Shown here piece by piece: positions 47,205 through 58,439 of a stretch of DNA of 64,000 nt. The DNA lies in NCBI GenBank assembly GCA_963662175.1, contig OY759218.1, positions 1,426,001 to 1,490,000 of the forward strand, given 5' to 3'. The notes under the pieces are model-generated. The model searched no databases and was not told the origin of the DNA. It was given only the letters and a program-made list of their open reading frames with translations. Made by a program: the position numbers and the translations under genes. Each line of letters opens with the position of its first letter. The first letter of the stretch is position 1. The DNA is from Aradus depressus (taxonomy: Eukaryota > Arthropoda > Insecta > Hemiptera > Aradidae).

Positions 47205-47660
47205 TCTGAATCCTCATACTAAATTTTGTGTCGATACATTCATTGAGTTGAGTCCCCTCCTCTCATCTCTTCAGCCAATTTCGCAGAAAATTCATGCCGG
47301 TTGGTCCCTCTTTCCGTATGGGGTTTTGAACTTAAATATAAAATTTCATGTCGATACATTCATTACATCGGCAGTTATTGGGTGTTTTGAGTTTAGTCCC
47401 CGGCTGATTCAGCTGAAAATTAATAGGTGTTGTCCTTGTGTGGTTTCGATTTTACATATGAAAAGTGTCAATATATTCATTACAATGGCAGTTATTAGAG
47501 TTTTTATGTTAAGCATTCCCTCTAACTCCCCTCCCCTTCGGCTGATTTGGCTGAAAATCAATAAGTGCCGTCGTCAGAGGGTTCTGGATTCACATATAAA
47601 ATTTCAAGTCGATACATTCATTTTATCGGGAGTTATCGTGTTCACTGACACATACACAAA
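47205..47660 (+). repeat. unclassified interspersed repeat, several units
   Basis: Four to five units with 'gtcgatacattcattacatcg' and 'ttgagttgagtcccc' blocks, the reverse-strand form of the family at 2004-2560. The Jockey-type LINE appears to be inserted in one of them. Confidence 0.65.
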
Positions 47661-47967
47661 TATATTTTTTCATTTTGGAATTATGGCAAAACATGAAATT
47701 ATGGTGAAAACACAACATCGAATTTCTGACCGATTATGTAAGTTACCCTCTAACTGTTATAGCAGGGGAAGCAAACCTTTCCTTCATACATTTATTCTAC
47801 GGAAGTTACCTATCACGTTCATAGTTTTTATATTTATTTAATTTTTTTTCTTTCCAGTTCCGGTGATAACTCAACATCGAATTCTCAGCAGATTACATAA
47901 CTTCCCCTAGCCACGTAAAGCTGCGAGAGAAAAAATAATTGTTTCTCTATTTGTAGGCGGATGTCCA

Positions 47968-48252
47968 AGAGGTATCAGTCCAAAAATATATTTAGTTTAT
48001 ATACACTACAACTAGTTCCGGCTCGTAGAGAAGGTGTAAGGTACTATGTACTCATCGTTCAGGTCAATTTGGATGCTGACTGTCAGGTTAAAAGAGAAGA
48101 GAAAGAACCCGATAGTTAGCACCTAAATAGACCAGAAAGATGAGTAAATAAAACTTTTTTACACCTTCTCTACTTTATAGTTCCACATGATGGCTATTGA
48201 TCCGAAACTAGTTGGTGTAAATATAATATATTTTTGGGCTGATACCTTTTGA
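47968..48252. repeat. PLE-type inverted termini, diverged
   Basis: Left arm 'actacaactagttccggctc', right arm 'ccgaaactagttggtgtaaat', with outer 'gaggtatcagtccaaaaatat' inverted on the right. The core at 48185-48205 has lost part of the CTGANGA motif. Confidence 0.65.
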
Positions 48253-48259
48253 GTTACTA

Positions 48260-48880
48260 AAATAAATAAAAACAATTAATAAAATAAGTAAAGTTTTGAA
48301 AATATTAATAATTAATATGTTTTGAATAAGTAGGTTTGAATAAAAAAAATCACTGATTCGAACATTTCCATGCTGAGCTGCCATTTTCTATTTCTGACAT
48401 AGATAAGCAACTTCATATTTGAATTATCTCTCAGACACTTACCTCTAGAATAATTAAAAATATCTAGAGTAAAGAACAATTATGAAATGAAAAAAAAAAT
48501 AAATAAATAAAAATATAATGACTAAACATTCAATATGTATTTTTTTTATTATACTGCTTTTTACAGAGTTAGGTATATCTTAGGTGCTTAGGAAAATGTA
48601 TACCCAAGATTTTGAAAAAGAAATAGCAACCAGTGTACTCAGGAATTATGATACAAGGGATGTTTTCGTTTATATAATGGGCTTTTTGTGCCCATTTTAT
48701 AACAAAAATAAAAAAAATTAGCGCAGTGCACAAATACAAAATTTAATATAGGATTTAATTAAAAATGCTGTCAAATTTGGAGATATGCATAAATAAAAAT
48801 GTTATGAAAAACAAAATATTATATAACAAATAAGAAAAATTCCACCTCCTCAGCGAAATATTTTTAATCAACTTTTAAAT
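48260..48880. other. AT-rich sequence, nothing recognised
   Basis: No open frame or repeat structure supported. Confidence 0.5.
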
Positions 48881-49017
48881 TTACAAATGAAATTTCGTGT
48901 AAATAAATTCATCACAACGACAGTTATTAGAGTTTTTCTGTTATGGTCGTTTTTGTTATATTCATTTCCGCGAAATCGGTCGAATGGAAAGGGGAACAGA
49001 GAAGGGAGCTCGACACA

Positions 49018-49328
49018 AAAACCCTAATAACTGGCCGATGTAATGAATGTATCGACACAAATACCCCAATATGTAACTGGCCGATGTAATGAATGTATCG
49101 ACACAAATACCCTAATAACTGGCCGATGTAATGAATGTATCGACACAAATACCCTAATATGTAATTGGCCGATGTAATGAATGTATCGACACAAATACCC
49201 TAATAACTGGCCGATGTAATGAATGTATCGACACAAATACCCTAATATGTAACTGGCCGATGTAATGAATGTATCGACACAAATACCCTAATAACTGTCC
49301 GATGTAATGAATGTATCGACACAAAATT
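49018..49328. repeat. minisatellite with 88-bp higher-order unit
   Basis: 'tgtaatgaatgtatcgacac' begins at 49039, 49085, 49127, 49173, 49215, 49261 and 49303. Spacings alternate 46, 42, 46, 42, 46, 42 because every second unit has four extra bases ('tatgtaac' versus 'taac'). The monomer comes from the unclassified interspersed repeat. Confidence 0.97.
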
Positions 49329-49787
49329 TATTATGTGGACAGACACTACGGTGTTTGGAGGGGGGAAGGAAGGAATAGCAGTGAGTCCCTGACCTGGTTT
49401 TCATATCCGTGCAGAACCCGGTGAAAGCCTTGAAACGGACCAGCCGCTCACTCAGCTAACTTCACTCCCTCCCTACCTCCCTCACTCATATCCACTCCAC
49501 AAATACACATTTTTCGTTACAATTGCGCAGGTTTTTTCTGCAAGAGTCGCTTACAAGCCTATTTATATATTATTTATTAGATTATATATACTATAAGTTT
49601 TAACTTATCAAATTAATATTGTTACGTATAAATATATACAGATTCAACTTTATAAGTATGTAGCTATCATATGTAACACAATTAATTACTTATTTATTCC
49701 TTTTTAATTCATTCAAATAAAAGCTTGTTTTTAAAAAAGTTTTTTTCTTCTTTTCTTTATTCTTTACTTTTTTTATTTTATAATAAT
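49329..49787. other. intergenic sequence, nothing recognised
   Basis: A C/T-rich stretch (49440-49500) followed by AT-rich DNA. No gene or repeat call is supported. Confidence 0.5.
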
Positions 49788-51603
49788 AGGAATAGATAAT
49801 TTAAATACACAATTTCTTTGTCAAACTTCACTATATATTCTCAAATACTCAACTAGTTTCGCCGTGTTAAGGCATTATCAAGAGTCACTTACAAACGGAC
49901 AGAATTGGTTGACAGGGTAGAAGGTACAGTTATGGAGGGGGTTTTTAGGTAATGACGGGGAATCCCCGGGGAACCAAAATAAAATATGTTTTTTTGCTAA
50001 TTTTGTTTTTAGTATTTTATTTTCTAAATCGTCCATAAATATATCTGCTAAGAGTGGGCTGAGGGGGGGAGCACATTGGAAGTCCAGATTTTTGAAGGTA
50101 CGTAGATTTTTGAAGGTAAATTAGCAAAAAAACATATTTTATTTTGGTTTAGATATGTCGATGACGTCTTAACTGGTTTCACAGGCACAGACAGTTGGAC
50201 CAATTTAATAACTTTATTAATAACCTCCACAAAAATATAAAATTTACTGTAGAAATAGAGAACGAACAGAACAATATAAACTTTCTAGACCTAACAATAA
50301 CAAGACAAGACAATTCCTTCCCATTTAACATATACAGAAAAGACACTTACACGGACGCCATAATCCCCAATGACTCTTACGCCCCGGAATCTCACAAATA
50401 TGCATACTTCAAGTCCATGATACATAGATGCTTCTCATTGCCTCTAACGAACACAAACAAAAAACAAGAAATAGCCAAATTAAAGCAAATTGCAGCAGGC
50501 AATAACTTTAATACCAGTATAATAGACAAACTAATATCTAGTAAATTAAAACAGATAACTTATCATAATATCTACCCTAAACCACAAACAGAAAAATGTA
50601 ATTATTACTCTATCCCTTACACTGGTATATTATCCCAAATAATAAAAAAGAAATTAAGTAAGCATAACTTAAATCCAGCCTTGAAATCCAACCCCAATCT
50701 GGGTAGAATATTATTTAATTCAAAAGAAAAATTAGATTTAATGGATAAATGTGGAGTGTACCAATTGGAATGCCCAGAATGTAATGCCAAATACGCGGGA
50801 CAGACAGGGAGATCCTTTAAGATTAGATACAGGGAACACACAAGAAATACAAACTCCAACACTTCCTCATTTCACCAACATCTCACAGAAACAGGACATA
50901 CCATAGACACACAACACAAACCAACTATAATACATATCTGCCAAAAAGGTCCACTTTTGAATTTACTGGAAGCGGTAGAAATAAATAAACTGAACAAAAA
51001 TAACGATATTGTAATGTTTTTTAAATTTATTTACATATTCACAACGACAACATTTGTCAATAGTGATTGTGATGTTAAATGAACAAATAGATCTGAACCA
51101 TTCTCCCCTTCTTAATTTAGATATCAAGTAGCTAAGAGTCTGATGATTGTAGAAATGTTTTGCCAACTGACATTCAGAGAATACTATAATTTTCATTTGA
51201 TGTTTTAATTTGTCTTTAAATTCTATGTATTTGTTTTTATTCACTTTAATATTATTATATTTTACATTTATATAATTCATGAGTCATACCTATATAAATA
51301 CCAACACTTTACTGTTAGATTAGCTTTATTAGATGTTATATATATATATTTTCTTTTTTATGTTTATATTTATTATTATCTTGTAAATATCTGTTTATTG
51401 GAATGTATAGAGTAACAAAAACAAGGGATTCCCCGTCATTACCTAAAAACCCCCTCCATAACTGTACCTTCTACCCTGTCAACCAATTCTGTCAGTTTGT
51501 AAGTGACTCTTGATAATGCCTTAACACGGCGAAACTAGTTGAGTATTTGAGAATATATAGTGAAGTTTGACAAAGAAATTGTGTATTTTAATTATCTATT
51601 CCT
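49788..51603 (+). mobile_element. Penelope-like element family 1 with inverted terminal arms
   Basis: The left arm (49788-49970) and right arm (51424-51603) are inverted copies of about 180 bp, nearly identical, each containing the 'ggcgaaactagttgagta' word. Between them is an RT fragment in reverse orientation (49976-50105), then the forward RT/GIY-YIG frame. LTR-like terminal repeats, direct or inverted, are known in PLEs. Confidence 0.9.
50122..51082 (+). pseudogene. PLE family 1 RT end and GIY-YIG endonuclease
   Basis: Begins FWFRYVDDVLTGFTGTD, shifts frame near 50190, then runs open for 295 codons through CGVYQLECPECNAKYAGQTG. Near the C-terminus a segment of about 56 bp (51018-51073) absent from the other copies replaces the usual ending (MLNEQI). 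Only a few residues differ from the copies at 32693 and 33806. Confidence 0.87.
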
Positions 51604-52325
51604 AGAATGGAGCTTCACAAAGTAAATCTGGAAACCATTATTTATTATAATCATAGATTATTCACCATTATTGTCAACTTCTGTAAACTGTATCTATATC
51701 TTACGGTTAGTGTAATGAATGCGGTAAGTATTGATAATTGCCGGGTATGTATTTTAATGCATATTGGACGAAATTGAGTTGGATTGCATGAAACACAATG
51801 AAAATTTTAAATTGTGGATATTGTCTTGCGACGCGATCCGGAAATTAAATGAACCGATTTCACTACATTTTGTACCTACCAGATGTTATTGTCATATCGA
51901 GCTTGTGAGTTATATTTATTGAAACTGCTAATTACACATTTAGTTTAGTCGATATCGTCGCATACGATCCATTTCTGCCAGAGCGTCATTATTACATGGA
52001 TTCTTCCCCGTGATTTTTGTGCAGTCGAGTTGTCAGCACTCACCTGCATTACTAAAAATTTTTAATAGTTATTTTCCAACACCTATCCGTCATATTGCAG
52101 CAGCATCATTAATTTTTAGCAATTAACACCGGAAGCATATATTGTCACTAGAGTTATGTGACTGTACTAAATTTCATATCATTCGGTTAATTGGAAAGGG
52201 GTTAAAATTGACTTGCAAGATTTTTTGCAGACAGACAACAAAGCAAGTTAAATAAAAGCTTGTAAAATATAACAATGTCAGTTGATGGGGGAAGCCAGCC
52301 AGTGATGACATTCCCACCAAAGTTA
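51604..52325. other. intergenic sequence, nothing recognised
   Basis: No protein similarity, tandem repeat or terminal structure could be supported. Confidence 0.45.
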
Positions 52326-52329
52326 ATTT

Positions 52330-52645
52330 TTATTATTTACTATCCGCCGAGAGAAGAATGCGAGGCCATCTCCTGTTCAAGCGATATGGAGGATTATCAG
52401 GGTGGGAATGAGAGGATAGGGCTTGTGCAAGAGAATTTGGATGGGAAGAAAGGTTTCTGTGGAATGTATGGAATCGGAATTGGATTAGCTCATTCACAGT
52501 AAGAATATTGAGATCCCTGTGTAGGACTTTATTGGTGATATGGAAAGGAGCGTAGATAATTCGTCGGAGGAGTTTGGATTGAAATGCTTGAATACGATTG
52601 ATATTAATAACTGACATAATTGAAAAAAAAAAAAAAAAAAAAAAC
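52330..52645 (-). mobile_element. Jockey-type LINE C-terminal fragment
   Basis: Minus strand: NRIQAFQSKLLRRIIYAPFH then ITNKVLHRDLNILTVNELIQ and RRWPRILLS, the tail of non-LTR ORF2. A 20-base A-run (plus strand, 52622-52644) lies at its upstream edge, so it may be chimeric. Confidence 0.75.
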
Positions 52646-53094
52646 GAATTGGGCATTGGGTAAAGTAGGTCAGTTGGGTGATTTGTGCCCAGATGGAAAT
52701 AATTGGATAAAATGTTAAATTCTTAAAAATAAAGTTTTGTGAAAATCCGCTCAATTAGTTCATCAAAAGTTTTTTAAAGAAAGATAATGGTGTCCCCCTT
52801 AGTGAGTTAGCTTCACCTTATCCATATCCCTTCTTTGCATAGGACGGAGTGTATACGGGAAGTTATGTAATCGGTCAATAAATCCATGTTCATTTTCAAA
52901 GACAAGTATGGGAACAAGATAATTTCCGTTGCTATGCATTTATCAACACCAATTGATTTACAGCCAAATCAGGGAATTTTCAGTCAAAGGGATGAGAAGG
53001 AGGCTTAATATAATAACCCCAGTTACTCGTAAAAGAATGAATATTTTGAAATTTTAAATATTCGGAAGTCCATAGGTAAGATACCTACTATCTA

Positions 53095-53365
53095 TTAAGC
53101 GGGCGCCGGTAGCGTGCTTCCCTACCGAGCTCAACAAAACCCAGCCGAGGCTATTAGGTTTTTTATCTGGGAGGTTAAAAAAAACTTTAGCATGCCGTCC
53201 TTCGGATGGGACGTTTAAAGATGGTCCGGAGCCTGTACGATGTCAAGCACCCCTTACAAGAGTGGGGCTCATGTCCACCAGAACTACGAAAGAGCGCTCT
53301 GGTAGTAGGCGATATGACGTTGCAGTTTAAGCAAAGGCATGAGTCACAATAACTAACTATAATCT
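53095..53365 (+). mobile_element. tRNA-derived SINE, family A, copy 4
   Basis: 'gccggtagcgtgcttccctac' head, then 'gccgtccttcggatgggacg', 'gtacgatgtcaag' and 'gcatgagtcacaataacta', in the same order as 955-1235. Confidence 0.75.
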
Positions 53366-53812
53366 TTTGACCAAATCAGGTAAAGAAGTGAAGACGTTTG
53401 CGGGAGAGCAGAAACTTGGTTTATAACAATTAAATTTAACTAGGAAAGTTCATTGCCGCTAATTCACCGACAACTTTTTTTACAATTTTTTTAGCGTATT
53501 TCTGTAGAAATCATCTGGGCGCTCACCCTCAACACGATTTGGGTTATCGTTTAAATTCTTACTTTATACACTTTTTCTGTAAAGTGTTCATTGTGTGTAG
53601 ATTATGATTGAATGTTGGACATAATGTAAATAGGTCTACTTGCGGGATGTAGGACAGTTGACACAAGGTCTTAGCTTTATGTAGGACATTGGCCGATATT
53701 TTGTACAGTCACATTTTTACATATATAGCATACACTAGCATGCACTGCATACACAAGTAGCCAACACTCCATACATCAGTATCTCACCAAGCATACACCA
53801 GTATCCTATCGT

Positions 53813-54045
53813 GTAGTCAGTTACTGTGACTCATGCCCGGCCTTTAACTACGAGGTAATGTCGTCTACTACTAGAGTGCTCTTTCGTCGTCCTGGTGGAC
53901 ATGAGCCCGACTCTACTGTGGGAGTCCTAAATTTTGCCTACCCAGGTTTACTCACTTAAGGTAGGGGGGTCTCTAACGAGTATCAGACATCGTACAGGCT
54001 CGGGAGCATCGCTTAACATCCCATCCGAAGGACGGCCTGCATACG
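53813..54045 (-). mobile_element. tRNA-derived SINE, family A, copy 5
   Basis: Reverse complement: 'actgtgactcatgcccggcc', 'ctggtggacatgagcccgac' and 'catccgaaggacggc'. The tRNA head is missing. Confidence 0.73.
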
Positions 54046-54272
54046 CTAGGCGCGAAATTTCGAGAGGCAATTGGCTGAATAGTTTGTGTTATCGAAGTTC
54101 CTCAACTCTCCCCTCCAACTTTCTTTGTGTCCTAAACCTGTCCAACCTTCCGAGATCATACACTTCATCTAGTTCTTACCTACAAAATCCCCAGGGTATG
54201 ACCTCATCTACTTGTAAAATAATTATAAATCTTCCCCGCAAAGCCATCATTTTCCTCACATATATTTTTAAT

Positions 54273-54513
54273 TTGAAAGAAATAAAACTTGTTTATTTAT
54301 GATATTGTCTAATTTCACCAACTATATTTACATGGGAGTACTTTCGGTATTTCTACTATCCTCAGCAAAAAGCATAAGAGATAAGACTAATGCTTTTAGA
54401 TTAGTCTTATGCTTTTGGCTGAGGATGGTAGAAATACCGAAAGTACTCCCACGTAAATATAGTTGGTAAAATTCGACAATATCATAAATAAACAATTTTT
54501 TATTTCTTTCAAG
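54273..54513. repeat. palindrome with PLE family 2 terminus
   Basis: Arms of about 105 bp around a 30-bp centre near 54393. Each arm has 'accgaaagtactccc' preceded by a GGTA-GAAA-TACC hairpin and CTGAGGA (plus, 54419-54450). Confidence 0.88.
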
Positions 54514-54588
54514 TTCATTTGAGTTATTTCACAATATCTCTGCAATAATGTCAGTTCTCATATTTTTAATTGTGTCTTTCGAACCGCG

Positions 54589-54803
54589 TACTTCCCTGCC
54601 CTTTGGAAATTTTCCACTATAATCCTTGTCCCTAAACCTGGAAAGCAGCCCAACGTTCCAAGCTCCTATCGTCCTATAAGTTTGTTACCCATCCTTTCAA
54701 AAATCCTAGAAAAAACCATCCTCAAAAGAATTTTTCCCATCCTAGAATCCAAACATGTTATCCCCAACCACCAATTCGGCTTCCGAACCCATCACTCTAC
54801 TGT
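54589..54803 (+). pseudogene. Jockey-type LINE RT fragment
   Basis: Reads YFPALWKFSTIILVPKPGKQ then [20 protein letters not shown] and NHQFGFRTHHSTV, the first RT motifs. It is cut by the PLE fragment that follows in another frame. Lower in the window (55565-55830) the C-terminus of a similar LINE is found. Confidence 0.8.
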
Positions 54804-55124
54804 ACCTATATTTCTTGCGATTTTGTTTATATAGGTCAAACCGGGAGACAATTTAAAAATAGGGTAAAAGAACACATATCAGAAATAGGGCTAAACACCG
54901 ACGCATCATATAACTCAGTAAAATCAACATTCGCACAACACATCAACGAAAACAAACACCATTTCGACATAAATACAGGCATACAATACCTACATTTTTG
55001 TGACAAAGGTACATTACTCAACTCACTGGAACAACTAGAAATAAACAGAGCGCTACAAAAAGGAAATTGTATGAACGATCAGACCAATCTCAAATACTCA
55101 CCCCTTTTATCGCCAATAATATAA
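54801..55124 (+). pseudogene. PLE family 2 GIY-YIG endonuclease fragment
   Basis: An open frame with CTYISCDFVYIGQTGRQFK and NRVKEHISEIG, then FAQHINENKHHF and LLNSLEQLEINRAL to a TAA at 55122. The GIY-YIG residues (TYI/VYIG) and the following Arg are present. It is clearly diverged from family 1. No start codon lies upstream; the RT is lost. Confidence 0.8.
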
Positions 55125-55461
55125 TCCTCCAGTCTCTGTGTATACGTACTTACTCTCTCAAAAAACTGTATATTTTATTTTATAAAACTTTTTATTTTAT
55201 TTTTATTCATATATTAACAATTGTTATCTTTAATTCACTTCATATATGCATTTAATCAACACATAGTATTTCAAATTTTTTATTTTTAAGATCCCAATTT
55301 GGGACGAAATGTCATTTTTTATGTTTTTCCATATTTCAAATATTAACTGTACAGAAAGGATAGGAAAACCCCGTAGGGGCTGAAAAAGGATACCTACCTA
55401 CCGCTTAGATTGTAAACTACCTACCTAGTTGAACTTCAATTTAGTATTTGTTAAGTCGTGG

Positions 55462-55530
55462 CTGAAGATGGTAGCAATACCGAAAGTACTCCCATATTAT
55501 ATATTATTTGTGAAATAGACAATATTTTTT
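55462..55530 (+). repeat. PLE family 2 terminus
   Basis: CTGAAGA, then GGTA-GCAA-TACC and GAAAGTACTCCC, followed by 'gtgaaatagacaatat'. This matches the arms at 54273-54513 and probably is the 3' end of the PLE family 2 fragment at 54801. Confidence 0.75.
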
Positions 55531-55564
55531 AAAAACATACGTTTTCTTTATTTTTAATTCACTG

Positions 55565-55830
55565 AAAACAAACTGACCATTTTCAAGACAACAATAAAAC
55601 CTATATGGACCTACGGACTTGAATTAAAGGGTTGTGCTAAGCCATCTAACACCAAGCGTATCCAGTCCTTCCAATCCAAATTCCTAAGAACAATTGTCGA
55701 TGCACCCTTCTATAGATCCAACCTTACCCTCCATAATGACCTTAAAATCCCTTATGTTATTGACCCCATCAAGTCCTGCTTCTCTAAATTCCACTCAAAC
55801 CGTTCTTCCCAAACGTTGGCATCTGAATAG
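55565..55830 (+). pseudogene. Jockey-type LINE C-terminal fragment
   Basis: Reads KLTIFKTTIKPIWTYGLELK, TKRIQSFQSKFLRTIVDAPF and YRSNLTLHNDLKIPYVIDPI, in one frame with stops outside. It could be the 3' half of the LINE at 54589, split by the PLE, since order and strand fit. Confidence 0.75.
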
Positions 55831-55869
55831 TGTTTTTTTCCATCTTTGACTGACCCTCAATATTCCTAC

Positions 55870-56575
55870 AATTATAATCTACAGTCGCTAATCAACATCT
55901 ACATTAAAAATAAAGAATTATTAAAAAAATATATATATATATGAAACTAGACTTTGCTCGAATTATTATTCCATCTCCACATAACCACTAGTTCAAAGGT
56001 TATGGAGAGTTTCTTAGGCCACACGTAATAATTATAAAATAAAAAATTATTATTAAATAATAAATAAAAATGAATAAATTATTTTTTCACAAATATTGGA
56101 AAAATTACCTTCACTCCAATTTGATGAAATATGTGCAGTTATTCTTGATTTTGGTATTTCCTTCAGAATTCACCTGGTGTTGGACTGCATTCTTACAGAA
56201 ATTTTTCTTTCGCCAAAGCAGGAAGAAATTTCTTATCACCATACAAATAGATGCTGAAAAAAAAATTAAAAATGTATTTAAGAATATAAATACTACATAG
56301 AAATTCTTGGATTTCGGGATGAATAAAGATTTACATAATTTATAATATTGTTTTTACTTGCCCAGCTATATCAAATATAGGGGAAGTTATGTAATCGATC
56401 AGAAATTCTGTGTTGAGTTTTCACCGGAATTTCAAGTTTTCCGACCACCTGATTCCAAATATGAAAAAACAAAACAATTCTGCCTGAGTATGTGACAGAC
56501 CTTGGCAAAAAGTATCTTAAATACTATGGTTGCTTAACACAAAAATTCTAATAACTACCCTTGTTTGTACCCCCG
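55870..56575. other. AT-rich sequence with a relic of the interspersed repeat
   Basis: 56345-56560 has 'ggggaagttatgtaatcgatc' and 'gaaaattctaataact' blocks seen elsewhere in the unclassified family. Nothing else is supported. Confidence 0.45.
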
Positions 56576-56830
56576 CAGGGGGCAGCTGTTTATTTACGTA
56601 TGGCGAAACCACGGGTACCGAGTCTCGATAGGAGAATTCTTTAGGCTTTTAATACAATATGTGTTTGGTTCCGATCGGTAATTAGGTAGTCCCTGCCTTA
56701 AAGGGGGCCGTGGAAGTGCCAACGACTATTATAGCCGGAAGAGCGCCGCGGCAGGTAAGCGTCTGTCTCAGAGTGAGCGGCTTGTCCACAGCGTCTGACC
56801 CCAGAGGGGCGGCTGGAATAACTACTTGTT

Positions 56831-57830
56831 TTGGCTACAGACTCTAAAAACTGCCATTTAAAACAAATATCTTTAGCCTCAGATGCGTCAGGTGGTGGAG
56901 CTGCACCTGACGTAATTGAACGTCAGTCTCCTTCCGTCGGGCAGGAATGCGGGAGCCCCCGGAATATGGTACATGCATCATACATTGAAGATCAAACGAC
57001 TGCCCAAAACACTCTGCAAATTAACCTATTGGGTAATGATTCTGCAGACAGAATGAAGAGAATGAGGGCAACATATACGACAGAGCCGTATTTGACCTCA
57101 TCTCCTCCAAGAAAGAGATCCAAGACAATTTATAGGATAACTAGTGTTAGTAATAACAATGTGAAGAGCTTTACCAGACACTTCATAGTAACCAGAAAGG
57201 AAGAAGGAGAAAATTTCATAAATATCTCCCCATTTTTCTTGTGCAAAAAATTAACTTAGACGATTGGAACACCTACGGGAGTGAAGAGGATATACGAGGG
57301 CAAACTTGCTATTGAAGCTTCCAGTCCGAAACAAGCGGAACAGCTTCAAACCAAGAAAGAGCTAGGAGGATTTCCTGTCGATGTTATTCCCAACAAAAGA
57401 CTCAATACCTCTTGGGGTGTCATTACATGTAAGGATTTGAGCATGTGTTCTGAGGGAGAAATTACATCGGAACTAGCGAATCAGGGAGTCTTAGAAACGA
57501 TACGCATTACGCGACAGGAGGATGGGAGAACAAGTCCTACAGATTCCATTGTATTGACATTCGATTCTTCTCAGGCTCCTGAATGTATAAATGCTGCGTT
57601 CTACAAACTCAGGGTGCGGCCGTACACCCCCGCTCCTATGAGATGTTTTAACTGACATCGGTTTGTGCACACTTTGAGGAGATGTAGTAGTAAGATCGCA
57701 CTTTGCATATGTGGTAGGGCCGTGCATGAAGGTTCAGAATGTGAGCTTCCTCCTAACTGCGTCAACTGCAATGGAGAGCATAATTCTCGTTGGCCTATGT
57801 GCACTATTTTTCTCGTTGAGAAAGAGATAT
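56831..57830 (+). pseudogene. I-like LINE ORF1 (gag-like RNA-binding protein)
   Basis: Frame from MATDSKNCHLKQIS, with one TAG/TAA break around 57257, then KRIYEGKLAIEASSPKQAEQ, RLNTSWGVITCKDLSMCSEG and KLRVRPYTPAPMRCFN, followed by HRFVHTLRRC and CICGRAVHEGSECELPPNCV. This is the ORF1 pattern with an RNA-binding fold and CCHC knuckles. A TGA at 57653 stands where the second Cys of the first knuckle should be. Confidence 0.8.
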
Positions 57831-58439
57831 AAAAGATTAAAACAAGGCATAGCCTCACTTATATAGAAGCTAGAAGTATCGTTAATAGCGACGTTATGTT
57901 ACCGAAGCAGTTTCATATGCAGCAAAGGCAAACAGATAGTAGAAATGTGTGCTGTGAATCAGCTACACAAACTGAACTGTTTTCTTTCGGAATCTTTCAA
58001 AGTATTAAAAATAGCCAAGTGAAAGAAATAGAAACAACCCAACCCTTACCGATCGCTATGCTTCCCGGGCCTAGTCATCGTGCCAACCTCCCTGGGAGGG
58101 GAACCAATCCCTCTGAAGGAGGAGACTACTTCATTGGGTATCCGGGACAAAAACCAAATTCATCAAGCTCTTATGAGGCAAAGGAACAGCACGGCAGATG
58201 ATAGAGCTACCCGTGCTTTGCTTGATCTGTAGTAAATCCAACCCTCCTAACCTAACTCAACAAACTGAGATAGACTGGAGCCTATACGCACAGCACACGG
58301 ACAGTGCAATCGAAGAAAAAGACAAGAACCCACCCGATAAAAAAGAAAAGGTGATAAAAGGTAAGTAAAGGTAAAGTTAAGAAGAAAGGTAGAAAACCAG
58401 AGCAAGACGACAGAAAAACACATAAATCCGAATGTATAT

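Noticed and set aside
49018..49328. CRISPR-like regular repeats
   Set aside because: The whole unit repeats, with no unique spacers, in a eukaryotic genome. It is a minisatellite.
52275..52502. 75-codon plus-strand frame
   Set aside because: It overlaps, on the other strand, a well-supported LINE C-terminal fragment.
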